Shown one piece after another: positions 1 through 5,581 of a stretch of DNA of 5,625 bases. The position numbers and the translations under genes are program-made. This DNA is from an uncultured Eubacteriales bacterium (GTDB lineage Bacteria > Bacillota > Clostridia > Oscillospirales > CAG-272). Under the pieces are notes generated by a model that had not been told where the DNA came from, made no database searches, and saw only the letters and a program-made list of their open reading frames with translations. Each line of letters starts with the position of its first letter. The first letter of the stretch is position 1. The stretch spans positions 1 through 5,625 of the forward strand of contig CASEEB010000157.1 of the NCBI GenBank assembly GCA_949286815.1. Reading direction: 5' to 3'.

Positions 1-267
1 ACCGCGCAGAACTCGTCGGGCAACTTTATCCGAGCGATACGAAAGTTTATGACGATGCAAACGCTGACACCCATTGTTCTCCAAGAACTTATCGACAAAA
101 TTGAGGTCTTTCCGATTGAGGGAACGGGCAAGAACAGAACGCAACGGCTTGTCATCCATTACCGCTTTGTTGGTTGCATTGATCTGCCAAGTATCGTCCC
201 CAAGCACACCTACAAGCTTGACTCACGGCAGGGAGTGGCTATCGAATATCTTCCCAGCGCAGTATAA
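1..267 (+). CDS. Large serine recombinase, C-terminal fragment (5' end outside window)
   Basis: The reading frame is open from base 1 and stops with TAA at 265-267, giving the last 88 residues of a longer protein. The first in-frame ATG (base 49) is internal, because the residues before it continue the same kind of sequence. The tail shows an 'LTP..L.ELIDKIEV' helix, then 'EGTGKNRTQR', then a 'YRFVG' strand. This is the pattern I know from the DUF4368-like C-terminus of large serine recombinases on clostridial mobile elements (TnpX/Tn4451 type). Such enzymes cut and rejoin DNA at attachment sites through an N-terminal catalytic serine. That domain and the zinc-ribbon/coiled-coil region lie outside the window, so activity cannot be judged. 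The gene is commonly at the end of its element, so the element's boundary may lie just downstream. Family assignment is by recall of motif and is fairly secure; the element type is inference. Confidence 0.8.
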   Translation, partial: TAQNSSGNFIRAIRKFMTMQTLTPIVLQELIDKIEVFPIEGTGKNRTQRLVIHYRFVGCIDLPSIVPKHTYKLDSRQGVAIEYLPSAV

Positions 268-274
268 CCACAAA

Positions 275-300
275 ATAAAAAAGAGCAGACGAATCTGCTC
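275..300 (-). terminator. Rho-independent terminator-like hairpin, minus strand
   Basis: A perfect 7-bp stem (GAGCAGA at 283-289, TCTGCTC at 294-300) closes a four-base loop. On the minus strand it is followed at once by a T-rich run (complement of 275-282). On the plus strand no T-run follows the stem, so it would be a poor terminator for the recombinase gene ending at 267. It may be a backup behind the tRNA terminator, or it may stop minus-strand transcription from entering the mobile element. Confidence 0.6.
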
Positions 301-330
301 CAAACAACTTAATATTAAGTAAACACAGGC

Positions 331-375
331 AAAAAATATCGAGTGTTCCTAACATCAGTTATGAACACTCGATAT
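331..375 (-). terminator. Rho-independent terminator of the tRNA-Pro gene
   Basis: A perfect 13-bp inverted repeat (336-348 and 363-375) has a 14-base loop. On the minus strand the second arm is followed by a T-run (complement of 331-335). The first transcribed base of the stem, at 375, is also the last base of the encoded CCA of the tRNA, so the terminator hairpin abuts the mature tRNA 3' end. Confidence 0.85.
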
Positions 376-450
376 GGTCTGAGTGACACGACTTGAACGT
401 GCGGCCTCTACCACCCCAAGGTAGCGCGCTACCAACTGCGCCACACCCAG
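375..450 (-). tRNA. tRNA-Pro, anticodon GGG
   Basis: Read on the minus strand, 76 bases fold into a full cloverleaf. The acceptor stem CTGGGTG/CACTCAG has one G-T pair. The D-arm has GCGC/GCGC around AGTTGGTA, and the anticodon stem is CTACC/GGTAG. The seven-base loop TTGGGGT places GGG at positions 34-36. The T-arm is GCACG-TTCAAGT-CGTGT. The discriminator is A and CCA is encoded in the gene. A first C-G acceptor pair with A73 is typical of bacterial tRNA-Pro. The GGG isoacceptor reads CCC and CCU proline codons. It has its own consensus promoter upstream and a terminator directly behind it, so it looks like an intact single-gene transcription unit. Confidence 0.95.
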
Positions 451-477
451 TTATATAATTATTTTAACGACCTGTTT

Positions 478-506
478 ATTATATCACATAAAAAAAAATT
501 TGTCAA
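478..506 (-). promoter_or_regulatory. Consensus sigma-70/sigma-A promoter of tRNA-Pro
   Basis: On the minus strand, TTGACA (complement of 501-506) and TATAAT (complement of 478-483) both match consensus perfectly and are separated by 17 bases. A TG one base upstream of the -10 box gives an extended -10. The DNA upstream of the -35 box (507-531) is almost all A/T, like an UP element. Transcription would start near 471, about 20 bases before the tRNA 5' end. This is a very strong promoter, as expected for a stable RNA gene. Confidence 0.9.
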
Positions 507-580
507 TAGAAAAAATAAATATTTTTTAAAAAGCGTGTGTAGTGTTACAATAGAAGTGAGACCGAAAATGAAAAAAGGTA

Positions 581-609
581 TGGAAAAAGTGATTGAGTTC
601 TGTTAAAAT
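581..609 (+). promoter_or_regulatory. Possible promoter of the IS transposase
   Basis: TAAAAT at 604-609 is preceded by TGT at 601-603, forming an extended -10 box. A weak -35 candidate, TGGAAA, lies 17 bases upstream at 581-586. A start near 615-617 would put the transcript 5' end inside the loop of the leader hairpin. The -35 match is poor, so this is tentative. Confidence 0.4.
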
Positions 610-652
610 AGAATCACCACAAACCAAATCAACAGAAAGGACCCAATCACTT
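587..652 (+). repeat. Imperfect inverted repeat in the transposase leader
   Basis: AAGTGATTG (587-595) pairs with CAATCACTT (644-652). After one mismatch and one further pair, TTCTGTT (598-604) pairs with AACAGAA (631-637), with a four-base bulge. The likely ribosome site (AAAGGA, 636-641) lies in the right arm and bulge, and the transposase ATG follows two bases after the repeat. In a transcript reading in from outside, the ribosome site would be buried in this hairpin. Confidence 0.75.
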
Positions 653-653
653 C

Positions 654-1535
654 ATGAAAGATTATACCACAAATAAACGCTATTGTCCACATGAAATTGT
701 AACAAAATTAAAATCTGTTGAACTTTATCGACAAACAAAGGATATTTCATATGTTTGCAGGAAGTATAAGATATCAAAAGCCTCTCTGATGAGGTAGAAT
801 AAGCAATATGACAAATCTCTCCTTCCGCATTCTCCTCATCCTAACGCTCACACAAAGCAAGAGCTCAAGTGGATTAAGGATTACCATCGCAGGAATCCGA
901 ATATATCTTTAGGTGAGCTTTACGGCAAACTGCGTGAAGACAAGTCGTACTCCCGTCATCCGGGTTCTCTTTACCGTGTTTTTGTTCGTTTGGGATTTAG
1001 GAAAAAGGTTAAATCGACAAAGAAAAAGTCGTTACATAACAAGCCGTACGATACACCTGCTACGATCGGAATCAAGTGGCAGATGGACGTAAAATTTGTT
1101 CCTGCCGCTTGTTATGTCGGCAAGGACGGCAGGAAATTTTATCAGTACACGATGATTGAGGAAGCGTCAAGAAAGCGTTTTATTTATGCTTACGAGGAAA
1201 ACAGCAGCCATACTATAGATTTTGTAAAACGCTCCATTTTCTTTTTTGGATATGCACCAAAGATAATTCAAACCGATAACGGCGGTAAATTTACTCATTT
1301 TTCAAAAACAACCCGTATTCATCCGTTTGACATATTCTGTAACCGTTACAAAATCGTGCATAAGTTTATCCGTCCGAGAACGCCGTGGCATAACGGCAAG
1401 ATCGAGAGAAGCCATAGAAATGATCAGGAACGCTTCTACAACTGTTTGAGATTCTATTCACTTGCCGATCTTCAGGCGCAAATGAAGCGTTATTCGCGCC
1501 GTTCTAACAATATTCCTATGGCGGTTCTCGGTTGA
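654..1535 (+). pseudogene. DDE (rve-type) IS transposase, IS481/IS3-like, with amber stop and lost C-terminus
   Basis: From ATG 654 the frame encodes a transposase interrupted only by TAG at 795-797 (codon 48), then runs open to TGA at 1533-1535, 294 codons in all. Residues about 29-50 look like a helix-turn-helix DNA-binding segment; related proteins, as I recall them, have Trp at the amber position ('MRW'). The integrase-core domain follows: Asp145 in 'WQMDVKF', Asp208 in 'IQTDNG' and Glu251 in 'HNGKIERSH', so the DDE triad is present. The usual linker after codon 53 seems short, perhaps a small deletion. The protein stops after 'IPMAVLG', where relatives continue 'W' plus a short tail, so the 3' end is lost or mutated. 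A non-AUG internal start (TTG 990) would give a 181-residue catalytic fragment without the helix-turn-helix. A functional transposase is unlikely unless the amber is suppressed. No matching inverted repeat is visible on the right, which fits a truncated copy. Confidence 0.85.
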
Positions 1536-1549
1536 ATTACTTAATCCCC

Positions 1550-1577
1550 AAAAAAGGCAGCCGGATTAACGGCTGCC
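1550..1577 (-). terminator. Rho-independent terminator, probably for the ABC transporter operon
   Basis: A perfect 8-bp GC-rich stem (1556-1563 and 1570-1577) has a six-base loop. On the minus strand it is followed by TTTTTT (complement of 1550-1555). It lies about 190 bases past the stop of the last transporter gene and just beyond the transposase remnant. On the plus strand only a T-poor sequence follows the stem, so minus-strand use is favoured. Confidence 0.8.
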
Positions 1578-1607
1578 CCATATTATTATAACATTACGAA
1601 TATGTCC

Positions 1608-1751
1608 CCGCTTCTTAAGCGGCGGGTTCCATATCAGATTTCAGCGTAAGTTTAGTCTCCCGCCGAAAGTCGGCGGAGCTATCGCTATATTGCCTTGTTT
1701 CAAGCGATAGCAAGTTTGTTTGTAAGCAAGTTTACACATTCCTTGCTCCGC
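1608..1751. repeat. Hairpin cluster, possible IS200/IS605-type right end
   Basis: This 1578-1766 gap holds no complete gene but is rich in structure. CCGCTT (1608-1613) pairs with AAGCGG (1617-1622). CCGCCGA (1660-1666) pairs with TCGGCGG (1670-1676). GCTATCGCT (1678-1686) pairs with AGCGATAGC (1703-1711). AGCAAG (1725-1730) pairs with CTTGCT (1742-1747). GCGGAGC (1673-1679) could alternatively pair with GCTCCGC (1745-1751). AGCAAGTTT also occurs twice directly (1709-1717 and 1725-1733). Hairpin-rich ends near the tnpB 3' end are typical of IS200/IS605 elements, where they also form part of the guide RNA. The hairpins are seen directly; the element identity is inferred from style, not from a match. 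Confidence 0.5.
1615..1731 (-). pseudogene. Short open stretch, possible tnpB C-terminal remnant
   Basis: On the minus strand a frame is open for 38 codons between TAA (1732-1734) and TAA (1615-1617). It ends in 'ETKLTLKSDMEPAA'. It has no convincing start or ribosome site, so it is not a functional gene. The ending, and a stop codon that sits in the small hairpin at 1608-1622, remind me of the tail of TnpB proteins whose 3' end overlaps the element's right end. This rests on recall only. It could equally be a chance open frame inside structured DNA. Confidence 0.3.
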
Positions 1752-1766
1752 TTTAAATAAATTACT

Positions 1767-2753
1767 TTAACGGTCTTCTCTGAAATACGAAAGCCCCAAA
1801 GACGCCGGCGGCTGATTTTCCTTTTTATTTCTCATGCTTGTAATAATCAGAACAATTATAGTAACAAGATACGGAAGCATCTGAATAATGGGCATCATCG
1901 CTATATTAACGCTTAAATAGTTAAACAATATATAAAGCGCTCCGAATAAATATGAGCCTATAATACCGAGATTAGGTTTCCACATCGAGAAAATAACCAG
2001 CGCTATCGCAAGCCATCCCCTGTCGCCAAAGCCGTTGTTTGACCATACTCCGTTAGTGTAATCCATTACGTAGTACAGCCCTCCGAGACCGGCTATCATT
2101 CCTCCTATGCAGGTAGCGTAATATTTATTTTTAGCGACATTTATTCCCGCGGCATCCGCTGTTGCGGGATTTTCTCCCACCGCGCGCAAATGAAGCCCGC
2201 GACGTGTTTTCTTCAAAAACCAGGACGCAACCACCGCAAGTATTATCGCGAGATACACCATGAATCCGTATGAGAGAAATACCTCACCGAACCATCCCAA
2301 CTTATCGGCGAAAGGCAAGGGCTGTTTATATGCTTTGGCAATTTTGGTAAGCGCTATCGAAGGGACGTCACTGTTTACCAGCTTAATCAGAGAACCTCCG
2401 AAGAAATTGCCGAACCCGACTCCGAACGTTGTCAGCGCAAGGCCGGTGACGTTTTGATTCGCCCGGAGCGTAACCGTCAGAAAACAGTACAAAAGCGAAG
2501 CAAGCAACGAACCCACAAGTGAAAAAATCAAAGGAATAAGCACTGCCAGAATAGGCACCACCTTGGTCGTGGACTGCTGATACAAAAAGCCTCCGATAAC
2601 TCCGGAAATTCCGCCTATGTACATGACGCCGGGAATTCCGAGATTGAGATTTCCGGATTTTTCGGTAAGAATCTCTCCCGTGGAGCCGAAAAGGAGCGGT
2701 GTTCCCTGCGCTATTGAACTTTGAATAAACTGTATAATCACACTTCCTGTCAT
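1767..2753 (-). CDS. ABC transporter permease 2, nucleoside/BMP-family type (NupQ/YufQ-like)
   Basis: This is one of two membrane subunits of a BMP-type importer (PF02653, branched-chain/simple-sugar permease fold). It would form the substrate channel with permease 1. The 328-residue protein is close to the family size of about 300-320. 'GTPLLFGSTGEILTEKSG' with 'NLNLGIPGVM' (residues 17-44) matches the conserved N-terminal region of YufQ-like permeases. 'AVGENPATADAAGINV' (191-206) is the cytoplasmic loop that typically contacts the ATPase, and 'WLAIALVIFSMWKPN' (247-261) is also conserved. About eight hydrophobic segments are visible (for example 42-58, 66-92, 101-122, 163-180, 211-230, 246-256, 262-283 and 289-305). 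I chose ATG 2753 because AAAGGAG (2762-2768) lies eight bases upstream. A TTG at 2759, two residues earlier, would be only two bases from it. The start lies two bases after the permease 1 stop, so translation is probably coupled. The exact substrate cannot be read from sequence. Confidence 0.93.
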   Translation of the reverse strand: MTGSVIIQFIQSSIAQGTPLLFGSTGEILTEKSGNLNLGIPGVMYIGGISGVIGGFLYQQSTTKVVPILAVLIPLIFSLVGSLLASLLYCFLTVTLRANQNVTGLALTTFGVGFGNFFGGSLIKLVNSDVPSIALTKIAKAYKQPLPFADKLGWFGEVFLSYGFMVYLAIILAVVASWFLKKTRRGLHLRAVGENPATADAAGINVAKNKYYATCIGGMIAGLGGLYYVMDYTNGVWSNNGFGDRGWLAIALVIFSMWKPNLGIIGSYLFGALYILFNYLSVNIAMMPIIQMLPYLVTIIVLIITSMRNKKENQPPASLGLSYFREDR

Positions 2754-2755
2754 TT

Positions 2756-3913
2756 TCAACGCTCCTTTCTTGTTTTGGCAAATATTCTGTGGTTTTTATT
2801 GACATGCACCCGGTACTGAACGAAGAATTCACTTCCTATTATAAAGAACAGAATTATTCCGGTAAGAATGTCCGAAAAAGAGGAATTAAGTCCGAATTTT
2901 GAAGATATTTCATCCGCTCCCCGTTCAAGAAAAACAATCAGGAAAGTGGTGAATATCATCATAATCGGATTGAACTTTGCAAGCCAAGACACCATTATCG
3001 CGGTAAAACCACGGTTGTCGGCAAGGTTTGAGTCGATTGAATGCGATGTTCCTCCGACCAGCAAAAGTCCGGCAAGACCGCAGATCGCGCCCGACAGCGC
3101 CATTGTTCTGATAATTACCTTTTTTACATTCACTCCTATGTATTTGGCGGTATTTACGCTTTCTCCCACAACAGAGATCTCATAGCCGTGCTTGGTATAT
3201 TTAAGGTAAATATACATCACCGCGGTAAGCGCCGCGACTATGACAATATTAAGAAGGTACTGCTGCCCGAAAAGATTCGGAAGCCATCCGTTGTCCAGTT
3301 TATCGGGTCCCACGGTATTGGAGCCGCTCTTGTCCGCGATCTTCAGAAAACACTCGATAAGCTGTATGGCGACATAGTTCATCATCAGGGTAAACAAAGT
3401 CTCGTTTGTTCCCCAATTCGCCTTAAAAACCGCGGGTATTACGCCCCATATGATTCCGGCGGCAATACTCGCCACGGTCATAGTCAGAATAAGCAGCCAT
3501 GTAGGCATAATATCGCCCAGTAAAAACATACACATTGCGGTAGCAAGGCACCCTATCAGCACCTGTCCTTCGGCCCCTATATTCCAGAATCTCATCTTAA
3601 AAGCCGGAGTGACGGCAAGCGATATGCAAAGCAAAATAGCTATCTGCTGAAAAGTAAACCAAATACGGGTACTGTTTCCGAACGCTCCCTCGAATATTGT
3701 AACATATATTGAAATAGGATTGTCGCCGGTCAGCAAAATAGTAACAATGCCGCCGAAAACAAGCGCGGACACTACTGCGACCGCACGTATTATTATCGCT
3801 CGGGACAGCGGTATTTCAGTGCGTTTTGTAATGTGAAGCAGGGGTTCTTTGGATTTTTTTTCGTTTCTGCCGCTTCTTTTATCCCCCACGGTCGCATTTT
3901 CAGTCATTTTCAT
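2756..3913 (-). CDS. ABC transporter permease 1, nucleoside/BMP-family type (NupP/YufP-like)
   Basis: This 385-residue membrane subunit (PF02653 fold) is the partner of permease 2. After a charged cytoplasmic N-tail of about 35 residues, the first membrane helix is near 39-61, with further hydrophobic segments near 92-104, 117-133, 138-162, 174-190, 221-238, 268-288, 304-329 and 349-365. Family motifs include 'NIGAEGQ' (111-117), 'ETLFTLMMNYVA' (171-182) and the ATPase-contact loop 'VVGESVNTAKYIGVNV' (248-263). The C-tail is basic. The start at ATG 3913 overlaps the ATPase stop by 14 bases, with AGGAGG (3919-3924) five bases upstream. A second ATG at 3907 gives an 11-base spacing and is possible. 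Its stop (2756-2758) falls inside the ribosome-site-to-start region of permease 2. Overlaps at both ends point to one polycistronic mRNA and coupled translation, which would keep subunit ratios balanced. Confidence 0.93.
   Translation of the reverse strand: MKMTENATVGDKRSGRNEKKSKEPLLHITKRTEIPLSRAIIIRAVAVVSALVFGGIVTILLTGDNPISIYVTIFEGAFGNSTRIWFTFQQIAILLCISLAVTPAFKMRFWNIGAEGQVLIGCLATAMCMFLLGDIMPTWLLILTMTVASIAAGIIWGVIPAVFKANWGTNETLFTLMMNYVAIQLIECFLKIADKSGSNTVGPDKLDNGWLPNLFGQQYLLNIVIVAALTAVMYIYLKYTKHGYEISVVGESVNTAKYIGVNVKKVIIRTMALSGAICGLAGLLLVGGTSHSIDSNLADNRGFTAIMVSWLAKFNPIMMIFTTFLIVFLERGADEISSKFGLNSSFSDILTGIILFFIIGSEFFVQYRVHVNKNHRIFAKTRKER
2762..2768 (-). promoter_or_regulatory. Ribosome binding site that favours ATG 2753 for permease 2
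   Basis: AAAGGAG on the minus strand lies eight bases upstream of ATG 2753 but only two upstream of TTG 2759. It is inside the last codons of permease 1, so ribosomes finishing permease 1 would pass over it. Confidence 0.75.
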
Positions 3914-5438
3914 CCACTCCTCCTGTTTTAGTCATCATCCGTCCGATTTCTTCCTTTGTTGTATTCTTAGCATCGAGGATACCCGATACCTTTCCCGAAC
4001 TTATTACAAGTATACGGTCACAGAGCTCCAAGAGCACATCAAGGTCTTCGCCCACAAAAATCACGGCAACCCCGTTTGATTTCTGCTCGTTGAGCAGTCT
4101 GTATATGGTATATGACGAATTGATATCAAGTCCCCGCACCGGGTACGCCGCCATCAGGACTGTCGGCGACGACGAAATTTCTCTTCCCACCAGCACTTTC
4201 TGCACGTTTCCGCCCGACAGACGTCTTACCGGAGTGTTTACATTGGGAGTGACGACCTCAAGCTCGGATACAATCTTATCCGCAAGCTTACGCGGATTTT
4301 TACGGTTGACAAACAGCGTTCTGCCTTTGCGGTAGCTTCTGAGCATCATATTGTCGACAATATCCATATTTCCGGCAAGTCCCATCCCCAGCCTGTCCTC
4401 CGGGACAAACGAGAGTCTCACGCCCATTTCCCTTATCTGGAGAGGCGTTTTGTTTCTGAGATCTTCTTTTTCTCCGGATTTGGGGTCAAAATAGAATATA
4501 TCCCCGCTGTCAAGCCTGCGAAGCCCCGCTATCGCCTCAAGCAACTCCTTCTGACCGCTGCCGGCGATTCCCGCAATTCCCAAAATCTCGCCTCCGAACG
4601 CGGAAAAAGAAACATCCTCCAAAACCCTGACGCCCTCCACGTCAGTCATCGAAAGATTATGCACAGTCAGTCTTTCGCGAGTGTCGTGAGGTTCGGGATG
4701 TTCAATATTAAGCGACACTTTCCTGCCCACCATCATTTCGGTAAGCAATTCCTCGGTAGCGCCCGAGGTCTCCACCGTGTCGATATATTCTCCCTTTCTC
4801 ATTATGGCGACCCGGTCCGAAATGGTCAGCACTTCGTGCATTTTATGGGTTATGATTATGATGGACTTTCCGTCATCCCTCATTTTTCTCAAAACCGCGA
4901 AAAGCTTCTGAGTCTCCTGCGGGGTCAGCACGGCGGTAGGCTCGTCAAGAATAAGCAGGTTTGCGCCGCGGTAAAGCACCTTGACGATTTCCACGGTCTG
5001 CTTCTCGGAGACCGACATGTTGTATATCTTTTTTTCCGGGTCTATCTCAAAACCGTAACGGGAGGATATTTCCCTGATTTTTCCGGCGGAATTTTTAAGG
5101 CTGAATTTCTCGCCGTTGTCAATTCCCAATACAATATTTTCGGTCGCGGTAAAAACATCGACCAGCTTGAAGTGCTGATGCACCATTCCGATACCGTAAT
5201 AAAACGCGTCTTTAGGGGAAGTTATCATCACACGCTCGCCGTTTATGTATATTTCCCCCTCATCCGGATAATATATTCCGGCAATCATATTCATCAGAGT
5301 GGTTTTCCCGCTGCCGTTCTCGCCCAGAAGCGCGAGTATTTCTCCATGCTTAACATTCAGGCTTACGTCATGATTTGCCGCGACGTTTCCAAAATTTTTA
5401 CTTACATGTTTTAATTCAAGTGCATAACCGTCTTGCAA
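3900..5438 (-). CDS. ABC transporter ATP-binding protein, two-domain, nucleoside/BMP-family type (NupO/YufO-like)
   Basis: This 512-residue cytoplasmic ATPase has two fused nucleotide-binding domains and would power the two permeases. Domain 1: Walker A GENGSGKTT (39-47), Q-loop Gln88 in 'MVHQHF', a degenerate signature 'MSVSEKQ' (141-147), Walker B 'LLILDEPTA' (161-169) and H-loop His198. Domain 2: a degenerate Walker A 'GIAGSGQKE' (290-298) without GKT, a good signature 'LSGGNVQ' (407-413), and 'AAYPVRGLD' (430-438) in place of Walker B. Such asymmetry, with one poor site, is usual in YufO/RbsA-type ATPases. The length fits the family (about 510). I chose TTG 5438 because GGAGGAGGT (5445-5453) sits at ideal spacing and the family's 'ALELKHVSKNFG' opening begins right after it. 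The ATG at 5555 adds 39 residues unlike any family start. The substrate, probably nucleosides, is inferred from family and gene order. Confidence 0.94.
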   Translation of the reverse strand: MQDGYALELKHVSKNFGNVAANHDVSLNVKHGEILALLGENGSGKTTLMNMIAGIYYPDEGEIYINGERVMITSPKDAFYYGIGMVHQHFKLVDVFTATENIVLGIDNGEKFSLKNSAGKIREISSRYGFEIDPEKKIYNMSVSEKQTVEIVKVLYRGANLLILDEPTAVLTPQETQKLFAVLRKMRDDGKSIIIITHKMHEVLTISDRVAIMRKGEYIDTVETSGATEELLTEMMVGRKVSLNIEHPEPHDTRERLTVHNLSMTDVEGVRVLEDVSFSAFGGEILGIAGIAGSGQKELLEAIAGLRRLDSGDIFYFDPKSGEKEDLRNKTPLQIREMGVRLSFVPEDRLGMGLAGNMDIVDNMMLRSYRKGRTLFVNRKNPRKLADKIVSELEVVTPNVNTPVRRLSGGNVQKVLVGREISSSPTVLMAAYPVRGLDINSSYTIYRLLNEQKSNGVAVIFVGEDLDVLLELCDRILVISSGKVSGILDAKNTTKEEIGRMMTKTGGVDEND

Positions 5439-5444
5439 CTTTTT

Positions 5445-5453
5445 ACCTCCTCC
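5445..5453 (-). promoter_or_regulatory. Ribosome binding site that fixes the TTG start of the ATPase
   Basis: On the minus strand GGAGGAGGT lies six bases upstream of TTG 5438 (seven from the AGGAGG core). It is the best ribosome site in the window, and no ATG lies at suitable spacing. Confidence 0.85.
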
Positions 5454-5553
5454 GGACCGTTTCTGTTTTACATGCTTAAAACCGCGAGAGCCGATCAAGT
5501 CAGGTAAAATATCTTTACCGATAGCTTCAAGCCCGCATACATTCACACTAAAC

Positions 5554-5570
5554 AAAAAAAGCCTCTTGGC
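5554..5570 (-). terminator. Weak terminator-like site upstream of the ATPase
   Basis: On the minus strand GCC-AAGA-GGC (5570-5561) is followed by seven T (complement of 5554-5560). The stem is only three GC pairs, extended weakly by A-T pairs across an internal loop, so termination would be partial at best. It could reduce read-through from an upstream gene into the ATPase, or it may be chance. Confidence 0.3.
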
Positions 5571-5581
5571 AATTTAGTTTA

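Noticed and set aside
74..322. An 82-codon plus-strand frame
   Set aside because: It is an alternative frame over the recombinase tail, running on into the terminator region.
535..570. A left terminal inverted repeat of the IS beginning TGTAGTG
   Set aside because: The start looks plausible for IS481/IS3 ends, but no matching inverted copy exists downstream of the transposase, so the boundary cannot be fixed.
1533..1535. TGA read as tryptophan (alternative genetic code), since the transposase stops where relatives have Trp
   Set aside because: TGA clearly ends the ATPase and permease 1 at family-appropriate positions, and the bases after 1535 do not continue the transposase.
1660..1711. A riboswitch or CRISPR-like array
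   Set aside because: The stems are all different and not regularly spaced repeats, and they lie downstream of the operon rather than in a leader.
2383..2832. A 149-codon minus-strand open frame overlapping both permeases
   Set aside because: It is an out-of-frame shadow of permeases whose frames are strongly supported.
2260..3650. Several 65-160-codon plus-strand open frames
   Set aside because: They are antisense to the two permeases, overlap each other and have no family resemblance or good start context.
4659..5414. A 251-codon plus-strand open frame
   Set aside because: It lies wholly antisense to the well-supported ATPase gene, and its translation shows no recognisable domain; it is a codon-bias shadow.
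5439..5555. A 39-codon N-terminal extension of the ATPase starting at ATG 5555
   Set aside because: It has no ribosome site, resembles no family N-terminus and includes the ribosome site of the TTG 5438 start, so it is taken as leader DNA.
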